Origin: Asaia platycodi JCM 25414
GTDB taxonomy: Bacteria > Pseudomonadota > Alphaproteobacteria > Acetobacterales > Acetobacteraceae
Length of the DNA stretch: 32,472 nt
Assembly (NCBI RefSeq): GCF_000614545.1
Contig: NZ_BAKW01000026.1
Coordinates: 1 to 32,472 of the forward strand
Reading direction: 5' to 3'
A model generated the notes under the pieces. It worked only from the letters and a program-made list of their open reading frames with translations. It did not search any database and had not been told where the DNA came from. Shown here in pieces: positions 16,624-28,850 of the stretch (position 1 is its first letter; every line of letters starts with the position of its first letter). The position numbers were made by a program, and so were the translations under genes.

Positions 16624-18072
16624 ATGGCGGCTGAAGGCCAGTCTCGCACCCTGCATCGCCAGCTCGGGCCGTTCAGCCTGTTGATGATGGGTATCGGCAG
16701 TGTGGTTGGCGCCGGGATCTATGTTCTGCCCGGTATCGCGGCGGCCCATTATGCCGGCCCTGCCGTCTCTCTTTCTTTCGTTCTTGCTGCGATAAGCTGT
16801 GGTTTCATCGGTCTGTGTTACGCCGAGCTTGCCTCGGCCCTGCCCGGTGCCATGGGGGGCGCCTATGGTTATGCACGCTCGATTCTGGGTGTCGGTCCGG
16901 CATGGTGGGTCGCTTGGATGCTCGTGCTGGAATATGCGCTGGCCGGCTCGGCCGTATCCGTCGGTCTGACCGGCTATCTTGCCGGGCTACTCGCCTCCTG
17001 CGGCATTGCGCTGCCTGGGGCCATCGCGAACTCGACGGTGATCTGGCGTGAGGGCGGATTTCATCTCGCTGGCCAGATCAATGCGGTCTCGCTCGCGCTT
17101 GTTCTCGTACTGGGTCTGATTCTCACGAGAGGTATCCGTCAGGCGAGCCGAGCGAATGGCGCCTTCGTGCTGCTAAAACTGGCTGTCCTGATCGTGTTTG
17201 TCTCGGTGGGGTGGAGCCATGTCAGGCCCGCACTGTGGCACCCGTTTCTCCCTGAATCGGAAGGTGGGTTTCACTTCGGTCTGGCCGGCCTCCTGCGTGC
17301 GGTCGCGGTGGTGTCCTTCGCCTATCTAGGCTTCGACTCGATCTCGATTGCGGCCTCCGAGGCCCGTAATCCGGGGCGCGATGTGCCTTTTGGGCTGATC
17401 GGGGCGCTGGCGATCAGTGCCGTGCTCTATGTCATGGTCTCGCTGGTCATGACGGGGCTGGTGCCGTTTCGTGCGCTTGATGTCGCAAGCCCGGTCGCCC
17501 TCGCCGTGCAGGCTCTGGCCATGCCGTCTCTCGGGTTCGTGCTCCAGTTCGGCTCGGTCGTCGGCCTTGGCTCTGTTTTGTTTGTAAGCCTTTATGGCCA
17601 GTCGCGCCTTTGCCATATCCTGGCGCATGACGGGCTGATCAGCGAGCGTTTCAGCCGGGTTGCCCCCGAAAGCGGCGCGCCCGTGCCGGCTATCGTGCTG
17701 ACAACGGCCCTGACAGCCCTCACAGCAGCATTATTGCCGATCGCACTGCTCGCCGATCTGGTCAGCATCGGCACCATGATTGGTTTCGTGGTGATTGCGC
17801 TCGCCGTCATGAAGCTGCGTGGCGATGCGACCCGTGTTCCGGCACGTTTTCGCGTGCCTTTGCCCGGCATGCGCGTCGGGTCTTTCTGGATCGGGATCGT
17901 GCCGGTGCTGGCGATTCTGACCTGTTTGATCAATCTCACGACGGTGTTGAGCGATCTCGTCGCACAAAGCCTGAGAGGCGACTGGATCCCGCTTGGATTT
18001 CTGGCGTTATATTGTGTCGCAGGCTGGGTGCTCGGACGTAAAACCGCCAAGGCGTTCCAGAAAGCGCAATGA
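16624..18072 (+). CDS. APC-superfamily amino-acid permease (CAT-like)
   Basis: 482 residues from ATG 16624, with GAGGAAAA upstream; the in-frame TTG at 16561 adds a polar stretch and is rejected. About twelve hydrophobic segments. The first carries the substrate-site signature MMGIGSVVGAGIYVLPGIAA; a second hallmark is FAYLGFDSISIAASEARNPG on segment 6. This arrangement matches cationic amino-acid transporter-type permeases (YfnA/CAT branch). The exact amino acid cannot be inferred. The frame is intact, and a convergent tRNA-Thr lies 13 bases downstream. Confidence 0.88.
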   Translation: MAAEGQSRTLHRQLGPFSLLMMGIGSVVGAGIYVLPGIAAAHYAGPAVSLSFVLAAISCGFIGLCYAELASALPGAMGGAYGYARSILGVGPAWWVAWMLVLEYALAGSAVSVGLTGYLAGLLASCGIALPGAIANSTVIWREGGFHLAGQINAVSLALVLVLGLILTRGIRQASRANGAFVLLKLAVLIVFVSVGWSHVRPALWHPFLPESEGGFHFGLAGLLRAVAVVSFAYLGFDSISIAASEARNPGRDVPFGLIGALAISAVLYVMVSLVMTGLVPFRALDVASPVALAVQALAMPSLGFVLQFGSVVGLGSVLFVSLYGQSRLCHILAHDGLISERFSRVAPESGAPVPAIVLTTALTALTAALLPIALLADLVSIGTMIGFVVIALAVMKLRGDATRVPARFRVPLPGMRVGSFWIGIVPVLAILTCLINLTTVLSDLVAQSLRGDWIPLGFLALYCVAGWVLGRKTAKAFQKAQ

Positions 18073-18085
18073 AGCGAGGGGAAAG

Positions 18086-18160
<75 letters not shown>

Positions 18161-18252
18161 GTCCTTGGCGCGGTGCTATAGCCGAGACTGCTCGGGACTG
18201 CAACAGGGCAAACACCTATCTCTCAACGGAATCGTTCGCTACACTATGCTTC

Positions 18253-19728
18253 ATGTCTGATCGCTTCCATAAGCGTCTGTGGCGCAACGCCGTCACGATG
18301 ACTTCTTCTGTGACGCCATCCCCGACTCTCAAGGTCGTGGAAGGGCTGCGCGAGTGTCCGTTCTGCGGGCTTTTCCAGACGGTGCCGCGTTTGAAGCGTG
18401 GGCAGGTGGCGTTCTGCACGCGTTGCGATGCCCAGCTTGCCAGGCGCAGGCACACGGCGCCCATTGCGGCCCCTACAGCCTTCTGCCTTGCTTCGGCCGC
18501 GCTCTATCTGGCCCTGCTCATCACCCAGTTGCTGACCATCAACGTGCATGGTCGCGTAAATACGGTTACGATTCTGACAGGGCCGATCGAGCTCGGGCGC
18601 GAAGGTTTCGGCGAGATCGGCTTTATCGTCGGGCTGACCACCCTTATCATGCCCGGCATCGTGATTGCGCTGATGGGGGCCATCCTTATTGGCGCCAGCA
18701 GACGGCATCTGCCGGATTGGGCGCCGCGACTGCTCTCCTGGTATGACAGGCTGCGCGAATGGTCGATGATCGAGGTGTATATCCTCGGTGTGTTCGTCGC
18801 CTACACGAAGCTGATCGATCTTGCGATCGTCGATTTGCAGGCGGGTGTGTTTCTGATTGCCGCGCTCATGATCACCATGGCGGCCACCGACTCTACCCTC
18901 GATGTCGAGCGTATCTGGCATAATCGCGATATCCGCGAGGAGATGGAAGACGGCAAAGGGCGCATTCTGCCGGTCGAGCATCTGACCGCCACTGATGAGT
19001 CGATGCCCCCATTGCAGCATATGCTCTCCTGCCATTCCTGCGGGCTGGTCATGGCCTTCGATCATGAAGTGCCCCGCGAGGGCGATATGGGCGACTGCCC
19101 ACGCTGCCACCAGATCTTGCGTCGACGCAAATCGAACAGCCTGACCAATGCGGCGGCCCTGCTTCTGGCAGGGATCATCTGCTACATCCCGGCTAACCTT
19201 CTGCCGGTCATGACCTATACGAAGATGGGTCAGGCCGATACGAGCACGATTATCCATGGTGTGATCGAGCTTTGGCAGTCCGATTTGATTCCGCTTGCGC
19301 TGCTGGTGCTGTTCGCCTCCATCACGGTTCCGGTACTCAAGATTGTGTCTCTGGCCGCTATGGTGATCGGCACCTGGCGCAAGCAGAAAAGGGGCTTGCG
19401 CCGTCTGACCAAACTCTACCGTCTGATCGATCTGATCGGGCGCTGGTCGATGATCGATGTTTTCATGATCTCAATTCTGGTTGCGATCGTGCATTTTAAC
19501 TTTCTCGCCAATGTTCTCGCCGATCCCGGTGTGGTTTTCTTTACGATCGTCGTTATCGTGACGATATTCGCGGTGCATAGCTTCGACCCACGCAGCATGT
19601 GGGACGCCGCAGGGGAAAACGGTCCGGTTCCGGCTCCCGACGAGGCAACACAAAATTTCGACCTGGGAGGGATCTCCGAGGGCGGCACTTCATTTCCTCC
19701 TCACGATATGGAGCCTGAGCGCGCGTGA
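18253..19728 (+). CDS. pqiA: PqiA-family membrane protein of an MCE transport system
   Basis: 491 residues with two homologous halves, each a zinc ribbon followed by about four membrane segments. First ribbon: Cys35, Cys38, Cys55, Cys58. Second ribbon: Cys260, Cys263, Cys282, Cys285. Signatures are WSMIEVYILGVFVAYTKLID in the first half and WSMIDVFMISILVAIVHFN in the second, as in PqiA/YebS. PqiA is the inner-membrane partner of the periplasm-spanning MCE protein PqiB, proposed to move lipids between membranes. The stop overlaps the pqiB GTG by four bases. An in-frame ATG at 18298 is an alternative start. Confidence 0.92.
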   Translation: MSDRFHKRLWRNAVTMTSSVTPSPTLKVVEGLRECPFCGLFQTVPRLKRGQVAFCTRCDAQLARRRHTAPIAAPTAFCLASAALYLALLITQLLTINVHGRVNTVTILTGPIELGREGFGEIGFIVGLTTLIMPGIVIALMGAILIGASRRHLPDWAPRLLSWYDRLREWSMIEVYILGVFVAYTKLIDLAIVDLQAGVFLIAALMITMAATDSTLDVERIWHNRDIREEMEDGKGRILPVEHLTATDESMPPLQHMLSCHSCGLVMAFDHEVPREGDMGDCPRCHQILRRRKSNSLTNAAALLLAGIICYIPANLLPVMTYTKMGQADTSTIIHGVIELWQSDLIPLALLVLFASITVPVLKIVSLAAMVIGTWRKQKRGLRRLTKLYRLIDLIGRWSMIDVFMISILVAIVHFNFLANVLADPGVVFFTIVVIVTIFAVHSFDPRSMWDAAGENGPVPAPDEATQNFDLGGISEGGTSFPPHDMEPERA

Positions 19729-21409
19729 GCGACCAAAACGATCAATCCCGTCAGAACTCATCCGCGCCCCAAAAGGCCGGGATCAGAAAGACACGCTTCT
19801 CGGTCATCTGGCTGATACCGATCCTTGCGATCGTGATCGCCGGCTGGCTGGCGTGGAGAAGTTTCGCTAATCGCGGGCCGGACATCACCATTACCTTCGA
19901 CACGGCCTCTGGCCTGACGGCGGGGCAAACCCAGGTCAAGAACAAGGCTGTGACGCTAGGGACGGTGCAGGATATCAGCCTGACCCCGGATATGCGTCGC
20001 GTCATCGTTCATGTGCGCATGAATGGCGACACTGAAGACATTCTGACCGATCACACGCGCTTCTGGGTGGTACGTCCGCGCATCAACGGTGCCAGCATCA
20101 CGGGGCTCGAAACCCTGCTTTCGGGTGCCTATATCGCCATTGATCCGGGTGAAAAGGGCGGCCGCTACGAGAGCAACTTTACGGGGCTCGAAGCGGCGCC
20201 CGGCGTGCGTTCCGACCAGCCTGGCTCGACCTTCATGCTGGTGACACCCACACTTGGGTCGATCGGTGAAGGGGCACCTGTCTTCTTCCGCGACATGTCC
20301 GTGGGTGAGGTGCTGGGTTATACCATGCCGCCGGGCGGCGAAGGCCCGATCATGGTCCAGGTTTTCGTCAAATCGCCTTACGATCATTATCTGCGCACCG
20401 ATACGCGTTTCTGGAATGTCTCAGGCGTGCAGGTCGGGCTCGGCGCTGGCGGCCTCAAGGTCCAATTGACCTCGCTTCAGGCACTGCTTTCCGGTGGCGT
20501 CGCGTTCGGTCTGCCGACGCGTCGGCTCAAGGTCGACGCGCCTCAGGCTCCTGCCAACTCTGTTTTCAGGCTCTATGGCAGTCAGGCCGAAGCCGATAAC
20601 GCGCGCTATCATCAGAGGGTTAAGGCGGCGACCTATATCGACAGCTCGGTCAAGGGCCTCACCGCTGGCGCGACGGTCAGCATGTTCGGTATTCAGGTGG
20701 GCAGTGTGACCGATGTCTCGCTCAAGGTGAACGAGAAAGACGCAACGGCACGCGTGCGCGTGGAAATGGAGCTGGAACCGGAGCGCGTGCTGAACTCTGA
20801 AGAGAGTTCGCGCGACTCTCAGCACAGGCTGCTGCAGGCTTTTGTCAACAGGGGCATGCGTGCCTCGGTTGAAAGTGCCAGCTTCCTGACGGGCGAATCG
20901 ATGATCGGCCTGCAATTCGTGAAGAATGCCAAGCCCGAGAACCTGACTTATGAGGATGATGTCGCAATTATCCCAAGCCAGCCGGGCGGTTTCGATGGTA
21001 TCATGGCCTCTGCTGCGACGACCATGGACAAGGTGGCTGCCATGCCGCTCACCCAGATTGGTGAGCATCTTAACGATTTGCTGGCTCATGCCGATCAGCG
21101 TCTCGCCAGCCCGGAAGTGAAGCAGTCCATCGTCGCCCTGCGCGACTCGCTGCGCCATATTTCCGAGCTGACCCAGAACGCCGATCAGGCATGAAGCCGT
21201 TGCTCAAGAAGCTGCCCGAGATGAGCGATGCGCTTCAGGGTACGCTGAAGAACGCGCAGGTGGTGCTGGCCAGCTATGGTGGCGATACCGATTTCCATCG
21301 CGATCTGCAGGCCATGATCACCCAGCTAGGGCAGGCAGCACGGTCGATCCGCTTCCTGACCGACTATCTGAACCACCATCCTTCGGCACTGATTACGGGA
21401 CGCCACTGA
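19725..21409 (+). CDS. pqiB: PqiB-like MCE-domain protein; frameshift near 21189
   Basis: GTG start overlapping pqiA. One N-terminal anchor (FSVIWLIPILAIVIAGWLAW) precedes three MCE-like domains, recognisable at ITITFDTASGLTAGQTQVKN, at STFMLVTPTLGSIGEGAPVF and at KAATYIDSSVKGLTAGATVS. Then comes the long helical tail that forms the periplasmic needle in E. coli PqiB. The frame ends in TGA at 21192-21194 after ELTQNADQA; one frame over the tail continues MKPLLKKLPEMSDALQGTLK and ends TDYLNHHPSALITGRH, the usual PqiB C-terminus. One C is probably missing (GGCATG for GGCCATG). Corrected length 561 residues. Confidence 0.9.
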
Positions 21410-21410
21410 C

Positions 21411-22046
21411 GTGAAGATGCTTCTTTCTCTCCGCTCGCACCGCGCCATGCGCCGTCCCGTCGCTATTGCCGCCCTGTCGCTGCTGATGGCGACAGGGCTG
21501 TCGGCCTGTGGCAGCGATCCCACGCTTTATTCCATTGCCCCCGTACCGGGAGCCGCCCAGCCGGGTGGTCCGGTCGTGGTCGAAGTGCGCACGCCTGTCG
21601 TGACAGCCAGTCTCGATCGCGACGAAATCGTCAGACAGGACAAGGATTACAAACTCGGCATCGCCAAGGGCAATGCCTGGAGCGAAGCGATCGGTGACAT
21701 GATCGGTCGCGTTCTGACGCAGGATCTGGCGCAACGTCTGCCGGGAACGACTGTTTTTGCGCAGAACGATGCGGTCTCCACCAAGCCGCTCGCCTTCGTC
21801 GAACTGACGGTAACGGCGTTCAATGCCGATCAGCAGGGGAACGCCTCGCTGGTCGGTACACTCTCCGTGCATGGAGACAAGCCGGGCATCGGTCCGAACC
21901 TGACCGTGCCGGTTCAGCTCCAGACGCATCTGGACAATAAACAGGCCAATACGCTGGTCGCCGGGCTGAGCACGCTGACCGGGCAACTGGCCGATCAGGC
22001 AGCACAGAAAATCCGCGCTCTGCCGGTATTGCCGATCACACCGTGA
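21411..22046 (+). CDS. pqiC: PqiC-like outer-membrane lipoprotein (ABC-type auxiliary family)
   Basis: 211 residues from GTG 21411, or ATG 21417 two codons in. A lipoprotein signal ends at LSAC with Cys33 as the acylated residue, followed by DPTLYSIAPVPG, the typical opening of the PqiC/YmbA family. The rest matches the family: VVVEVRTPVVTASLDRDEIV, NAWSEAIGDMIGRVLTQDLA. PqiC forms an outer-membrane ring that receives the PqiB needle. It completes pqiABC and is followed by a strong terminator. Confidence 0.9.
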   Translation: MKMLLSLRSHRAMRRPVAIAALSLLMATGLSACGSDPTLYSIAPVPGAAQPGGPVVVEVRTPVVTASLDRDEIVRQDKDYKLGIAKGNAWSEAIGDMIGRVLTQDLAQRLPGTTVFAQNDAVSTKPLAFVELTVTAFNADQQGNASLVGTLSVHGDKPGIGPNLTVPVQLQTHLDNKQANTLVAGLSTLTGQLADQAAQKIRALPVLPITP

Positions 22047-22111
22047 TGGCTCTGGGGGCGCCTCCCTGACCCGGCAAAGGGATGCGCTCTCTCGATACGG
22101 CTTTTGGGTAT

Positions 22112-22146
22112 AAAAAAACCCGCCTCCTTTCGGGGGCGGGTTTTTT
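22112..22146. terminator. Bidirectional intrinsic terminator between pqiC and nusG
   Basis: A-run at 22112-22118, stem CCCGCCTCC, loop TTTC, GGGGGCGGG (one T-G pair), then TTTTTT to 22146. The A and T tracts on opposite sides make it work for pqiABC (plus) and secE-nusG (minus). Confidence 0.9.
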
Positions 22147-22165
22147 CAGGCTTGTCGCCGGACGA

Positions 22166-22696
22166 TCAGAGCTTTTCGACCTGAGTATAGTCGAGTTCCA
22201 CAGGGGTGGAGCGACCGAAGATCGAAACGCTGACCTTGAGGCGCGAACGCTCTTCGTCCACTTCCTCGATAACGCCGTTGAACGAGGTGAACGGGCCATC
22301 GGCCACGCGGATCTGCTCGCCGATCTCGAAAGTAAGGGCCGAACGTGGACGCTCGACACCTTCTTCGGCCTGCTTGAGCATACGCTCGGCCTCAGCCTCG
22401 GTGATGGGCGAGGGGCGGTTGCGCGTGCCCAGAAAGCCGGTGACCTTGGGGGTGTCCTTGACCAGATGCCAGGCATCGTCGGTCAGTTCCATTTTGACCA
22501 GAACATAGCCGGGGAAGAACTTGCGCTCGGCATTGATCTTGCGACCGCGGCGCACTTCGGTCACGTCCTCGGACGGTACCAGAACTTCCTCGAACTGATC
22601 GCTCAGACCTTTCTGAGCTGCCTGTTCCTTGATGTGAGTGGCAATCTTCTTCTCGAACCCGGAATAGACATGCACGACGTACCAACGCTTAGCCAT
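22166..22696 (-). CDS. nusG: Transcription termination/antitermination protein NusG
   Basis: 176 residues. The NGN domain opens MAKRWYVVHVYSGFEKKIAT and includes KFFPGYVLVKMELTDDAWHL, which binds the RNA polymerase clamp. The KOW domain near the C-terminus has GEQIRVADGPFTSFNGVIEE and SIFGRSTPVELDYTQVEKL. Couples transcription with translation and Rho. The gene is intact and follows secE by 11 bases. Confidence 0.97.
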   Translation of the reverse strand: MAKRWYVVHVYSGFEKKIATHIKEQAAQKGLSDQFEEVLVPSEDVTEVRRGRKINAERKFFPGYVLVKMELTDDAWHLVKDTPKVTGFLGTRNRPSPITEAEAERMLKQAEEGVERPRSALTFEIGEQIRVADGPFTSFNGVIEEVDEERSRLKVSVSIFGRSTPVELDYTQVEKL

Positions 22697-22707
22697 GGTT
22701 GTTCGTC

Positions 22708-23010
22708 TTAGCCTCCAATGCCAAAGAGTTCGCGCACGCCAAGCCCGATGACCTGGTCGACGACGAAAAAGAAAACAGAGGTGAGGGCAGCCATGGCCAG
22801 CACGGCACCCGTTGTGACCAGCGTGTTGCGACGGGTCGGCCAGGTAACCCTGATCGCCTCCGCGCGTACGTCTTTCAGGTATTGCACCAGATTGAAACGG
22901 ATTGCTGGTTTCGTAGAAGGTTTCGGGGCGTCTTTCGAGGGGCCACCCTTAGAGGGCGAAGACTGCTGCGACCCGTTTTTGGGGGTAGTGACCGACACCG
23001 TCATCCTCAT
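22708..23010 (-). CDS. secE: SecE, preprotein translocase subunit
   Basis: 100 residues. A hydrophilic N-terminal extension (NGSQQSSPSKGGPSKDAPKP) precedes the conserved amphipathic helix YLKDVRAEAIRVTWPTRRNT and one membrane segment (LAMAALTSVFFFVVDQVIGL). Essential part of SecYEG. The start may be ATG 23010 or ATG 23004; no strong ribosome-binding site distinguishes them. The order tRNA-Trp, secE, nusG is the usual bacterial arrangement; ribosomal protein genes that often follow nusG are replaced here by the convergent pqi operon. Confidence 0.95.
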   Translation of the reverse strand: MRMTVSVTTPKNGSQQSSPSKGGPSKDAPKPSTKPAIRFNLVQYLKDVRAEAIRVTWPTRRNTLVTTGAVLAMAALTSVFFFVVDQVIGLGVRELFGIGG

Positions 23011-23090
23011 ATTTATCTGAAAGCCGCGCGTGGCGGAATACCGCGCCCGACTCCGCTCGCTGACTTTATCAGCCAGCGGCTGCGGCGTGG

Positions 23091-23167
23091 TGGCAGGGGC
23101 GGAGGGTCTCGAACTCTCAACCTCCGGTTTTGGAGACCGGCGCTCTAGCCAATTGAGCTACACCCCT
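23091..23167 (-). tRNA. tRNA-Trp (anticodon CCA)
   Basis: On the minus strand: acceptor AGGGGTG/CGCCCCT (one U-G pair), D arm GCTC-AATTGGCTA-GAGC, anticodon arm CCGGT-CTCCAAA-ACCGG with anticodon CCA, T arm GAGGG/CCCTC type with TTCGAGA, discriminator G, encoded CCA. It lies upstream of secE. Confidence 0.97.
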
Positions 23168-23351
23168 AACGTCGTCCGCCTGGTCAACCTTCACAGATGA
23201 AGTATCCGATCCGATTGGGTCATGACGAGACCACTTGCGGCGTAATGCGGCGCCAGAGCGCTTAAGTCAAGAGATCATTTGCAGTTTTTCGGCCAAAACT
23301 GTCACTTGCTTCGCGCCGGGATCAGCGTTAGGGAGAGCCATCAGCTGAAGC

Positions 23352-23425
23352 GCGGGCGTAGCATAGTGGTAATGCAGTAGCCTTCCAAGCTTCTGAGGAG
23401 GGTTCGATTCCCTTCGCCCGCTCCA
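23352..23425 (+). tRNA. tRNA-Gly (anticodon TCC)
   Basis: Acceptor GCGGGCG/CGCCCGC, D arm GCAT-AGTGGTA-ATGC, anticodon arm GTAGC-CTTCCAA-GCTTC with anticodon TCC, T arm GAGGG-TTCGATT-CCCTT, discriminator T, encoded CCA. The anticodon stem has a T-T mismatch at its second pair (positions 28-42). Confidence 0.95.
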
Positions 23426-23468
23426 GCCGATCTCCCCGATATCCAGATCAAGTCGTCTCCGGTCGCTC

Positions 23469-24020
23469 TTATTCCGTCTCACAGGGTTTGTGGCTGGCCG
23501 TCGCCGAGGCGAATTGCGTGATCATGAGCGCCACTGGTGCGTCGCCGACATTGCCCGACAGGTGGCCGAGATGACCTTCCTTGTCAGCCTTGGCTCCGAC
23601 ATCCTCACTTAGCAGGGCATCGCCAGGATTAAGCTCCACGCGCGTGCCATCCATGCTCTGCACGAACCACACGCCCTAGATCGGTATGATCCATTGAACG
23701 CTTTCCGGTGCGTGCCAGCCACCCTTCCAGTGAGCGGGCTGCACGCTCGTGACCATGTGGGCCTGTCCCTGCTGGGCGTGATTGACCCATTGCGGGTCTG
23801 CATGGGGCGCAAGCTGGCTGAGGGTAAAATTCTTGAGCTTGCATTTCGTTAGATGGCTCACCCCCTGTGCATCGGTCCAGTTGTCCCAATAGGGCACGCC
23901 GGCAGGCTGGACCGCAGGGGCTGCGGCCTGAGCAGCAAGGGGGAGAATCGCCGTGGCGGAAGCGAGAGGCGCGAGACAGCGAAGCGCGAGAGGGAGCGAT
24001 GCGTGTAAGGCGGGGAACAT
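23469..24020 (-). pseudogene. Exported cupin-like protein with in-frame amber stop
   Basis: ATG 24020 starts a signal-peptide-like leader (LPLALRCLAPLASATAILPL then AAQA). The mature part reads YWDNWTDAQGVSHLTKCKLK and WKGGWHAPESVQWIIPI, then TAG at 23676-23678. The same frame continues without another stop: GVWFVQSMDGTRVELNPGDA, GHLGHLSGNVGDAPVALMIT, ending SHKPCETE at 23469. The continuation (turn GTRVELNPGDALL, His-rich stretch) is cupin-like, so the gene was one frame of 183 codons. A CAG-to-TAG change would explain the stop. Unlike the other breaks in the window this is a substitution, so it may be a real nonsense mutation. Domain assignment is tentative. Confidence 0.6.
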
Positions 24021-24360
24021 GGGTGAGCAAAGCTTTCAGGAGCGGGGAGAGAGCAGCGCGTTGTGCCAAAAACCGCCCGAAAAGTGCAAATCTGGAACAA
24101 AGCGCTCGCGTAAGGTCTGATAAAGCAAAGAGTGTATCGGCGCTCGTTCTGTTTCGCACCAGAGTGTCAGTTGCACAGGGCGCTCCACGCGTGCTAGACG
24201 CCCCGCGAGGCCTGATCCGTTATTGCGGAATCGGGACGAACAGTCTCATTACCTGAGTCATGATCAATCGGTTGCACGAACGGTGCGTTTGGGTGATGCC
24301 CAGCACTGTGGGCCCGTTGGTCGTCAGGATGTTTGTGTAATTGGGGTGGGAACGCCGGAC
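24021..24360. promoter_or_regulatory. Divergent upstream region of the cupin-like gene and atp operon
   Basis: 340 bases with no convincing gene. The open frames across it lack family features. It must carry the atp operon promoter; the best sigma-70-like candidate I see is TTGCAC (24171-24176), 17 bases, CTAGAC (24194-24199), with a weak -10. A small hairpin GCCCA-gcactg-TGGGC lies at 24298-24313 in the leader, and one GANTC site (GAGTC) at 24255-24259. One GANTC is about what chance predicts in this length. Confidence 0.4.
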
Positions 24361-24948
24361 GTGACAGTGGTCGAAACAGCCGAAGCACCGCAGGTCAGCT
24401 TGGATTCGTCAGGAGGCGTAGCCCATCGCTATGCTCTGGCGCTCTATGCCTATGCCGAAGAGAAATCGGCATTGCCTGAGGTGCTCGATCAGGTGCGCGC
24501 GTTGCGCAAGCTGCTTGTTGAAAGTGCGCCGCTGCGCGACTTCCTTGCCGACCAGAGTCTCGATTCCCGGCAGTCAGGTCAGGGTCTCGCAGCCGTACTC
24601 AAGGCGCAGGGCTTCAGTGACACGCTTCAGCGCTTTGCTGGTGTGATTGCACGCAACCGTCGCGCTGCCCGCCTCGATGATATTCTTGGTGCTGTTCTCG
24701 CCCTAGACGCCAAGCGTCGTGGCGAAACGGTTGCCGAAGTGCGCAGCGCGCAGCCGCTCAGTGCGGCCCAGCGCAGCGCCTTGCAGACTCGCCTGGCCGA
24801 AGCGGGCTACGCCCGTGTGTCCATGATCGAACGCGTCGAGCCCGAACTGATCGGTGGTCTTGTCGTGCAGATCGGCGCCAAGCTATTTGATACCTCCATT
24901 CGCGGGCGTCTGACCCGCATCCAGAATGCCATGAAGGGAGCCGCGTGA
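24361..24948 (+). CDS. atpH: F1F0 ATP synthase subunit delta
   Basis: 195 residues. Peripheral-stalk subunit joining F1 to F0. Family features: [20 protein letters not shown] near the N-terminus, [29 protein letters not shown], and the C-terminal [20 protein letters not shown] followed by [12 protein letters not shown]. The start is one of two nearby GTG codons (24361, 24367); the frame is open further upstream to 24223 but that part is not conserved-looking. The TGA overlaps the atpA ATG by one base, so translation is probably coupled. Confidence 0.92.
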   Translation: MTVVETAEAPQVSLDSSGGVAHRYALALYAYAEEKSALPEVLDQVRALRKLLVESAPLRDFLADQSLDSRQSGQGLAAVLKAQGFSDTLQRFAGVIARNRRAARLDDILGAVLALDAKRRGETVAEVRSAQPLSAAQRSALQTRLAEAGYARVSMIERVEPELIGGLVVQIGAKLFDTSIRGRLTRIQNAMKGAA

Positions 24949-26483
24949 TGGATATCCGTCCCGCTGAGATTTCGGACATCCTCAAGCAGCAGATCGCGTC
25001 CTTCAATGACGAAGCGCAGGTCTCCGAGACAGGCAGCGTCCTGTCTATCGGTGACGGCATTGCGCGCGTCTACGGCCTGTCCAATGCCATGTCCGGCGAA
25101 ATGGTCGATTTCCAGACCACGGGCGACCGCGGCATGGTGCTGAACCTCGAAGAAGACAGCGTCGGTATCGTTGTGTTCGGCGATGGCGATGGCATTCGTG
25201 AAGGTGACACTGTCACCCGTACGGGCACGGTTGTCGAAGTGCCGGTCGGCAAGGGCCTTCTTGGTCGCGTTGTCGATGCGCTCGGCAACCCGATCGATGG
25301 CAAGGGCCCGTTGACCGACGTCGTGATGAAGCGCGCCGAAGTTAAGGCTCCGGGCATCATGCCGCGCCAGTCCGTGTGCGAGCCGATGCAGACCGGCATC
25401 AAGGCGATCGACGCTCTGGTGCCGATCGGGCGTGGCCAGCGTGAACTGGTGATCGGTGATCGTCAGACCGGCAAGACCGCCATTCTGATCGACACCATCG
25501 TTGCCCAGAAGCCCGTCAACGCCACGGGTGACGAGAAGCAGAAGCTTTACTGCATCTATGTTGCCATCGGCCAGAAGCGTTCGACCGTTGCCAATCTCGT
25601 TCGTACGCTGACGGAAGAAGGCTCGATGGAATACTCCATCGTTGTCGCCGCAACGGCTTCCGATCCGGCACCGATGCAGTATCTCGCGCCCTATTCGGCC
25701 TGCTCGATGGGTGAATATTTCCGTGACAACGGCATGCATGCCCTGATCTGCTATGACGATCTGTCCAAGCAGGCCGTGGCCTATCGCCAGATGTCGCTGT
25801 TGCTCCGTCGTCCGCCGGGCCGTGAAGCTTTCCCTGGTGACGTATTCTATCTGCATTCGCGTCTGCTTGAGCGCGCTGCCAAGATGTCCGACGAGTTCGG
25901 TGGCGGTTCGCTGACGGCTCTGCCGGTCATCGAAACGCAGGCTGGCGACGTTGCCGCTTACATTCCGACCAACGTGATTTCGATCACTGACGGTCAGATC
26001 TTCCTTGAGACCGATCTGTTCTACAAGGGTATCCGCCCTGCCGTGAACGTCGGTGGCTCGGTGTCGCGCGTTGGTTCGGCAGCCCAGATCAAGGCGATGA
26101 AGCAGGTTGCCGGCAAGATCAAGCTCGACCTCGCCCAGTATCGCGAAATGGCTGCGTTCTCGCAGTTCGCTTCCGATCTTGACCCCGCAACCCGCAAGCA
26201 GCTCGAGCGCGGCGCCCGTCTGACGGAACTCCTGAAGCAGCCCCAGACGTCGCCGCTGCCCGTTGAAGAGCAGGTAGTTGTGCTGTTCGCCGGTACGCGT
26301 GGCTTTGTCGATGTCGTAAAGGTTGATCAGGTTGTTCGCTATGAAGCGACGCTGCTCGCCGAAATGCGCGGTCCAGGCAAGGATATTCTCGATGCCATCC
26401 GCAATGATCGTCAGATCAAGCCGGAAGTCGAAGCCAAGCTGACCGAGCTGCTTACCGCGTTCAACAAGCGTTTTGCAGCCTAA
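24948..26483 (+). CDS. atpA: F1F0 ATP synthase subunit alpha
   Basis: 511 residues, complete and unbroken. [20 protein letters not shown] opens the beta-barrel domain. The P-loop is GDRQTGKT at residues 170-177. Other family motifs are [39 protein letters not shown] and [18 protein letters not shown], which contains the conserved arginine near the catalytic site of beta. ATG 24948 overlaps the atpH stop; a GTG one codon earlier is also in frame. atpG follows after 9 bases. Confidence 0.97.
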   Translation: MDIRPAEISDILKQQIASFNDEAQVSETGSVLSIGDGIARVYGLSNAMSGEMVDFQTTGDRGMVLNLEEDSVGIVVFGDGDGIREGDTVTRTGTVVEVPVGKGLLGRVVDALGNPIDGKGPLTDVVMKRAEVKAPGIMPRQSVCEPMQTGIKAIDALVPIGRGQRELVIGDRQTGKTAILIDTIVAQKPVNATGDEKQKLYCIYVAIGQKRSTVANLVRTLTEEGSMEYSIVVAATASDPAPMQYLAPYSACSMGEYFRDNGMHALICYDDLSKQAVAYRQMSLLLRRPPGREAFPGDVFYLHSRLLERAAKMSDEFGGGSLTALPVIETQAGDVAAYIPTNVISITDGQIFLETDLFYKGIRPAVNVGGSVSRVGSAAQIKAMKQVAGKIKLDLAQYREMAAFSQFASDLDPATRKQLERGARLTELLKQPQTSPLPVEEQVVVLFAGTRGFVDVVKVDQVVRYEATLLAEMRGPGKDILDAIRNDRQIKPEVEAKLTELLTAFNKRFAA

Positions 26484-26492
26484 GGACGAATC

Positions 26493-28846
<2,354 letters not shown>

Positions 28847-28850
28847 GCCC

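Noticed and set aside
21191..21409. Separate 72-residue gene after pqiB
   Set aside because: It reads as the normal PqiB C-terminal tail in a shifted frame; one missing C joins it to pqiB.
24223..24360. Longer N-terminus for atpH
   Set aside because: The frame is open, but the residues are not delta-like; homology begins around the GTG codons at 24361-24367.
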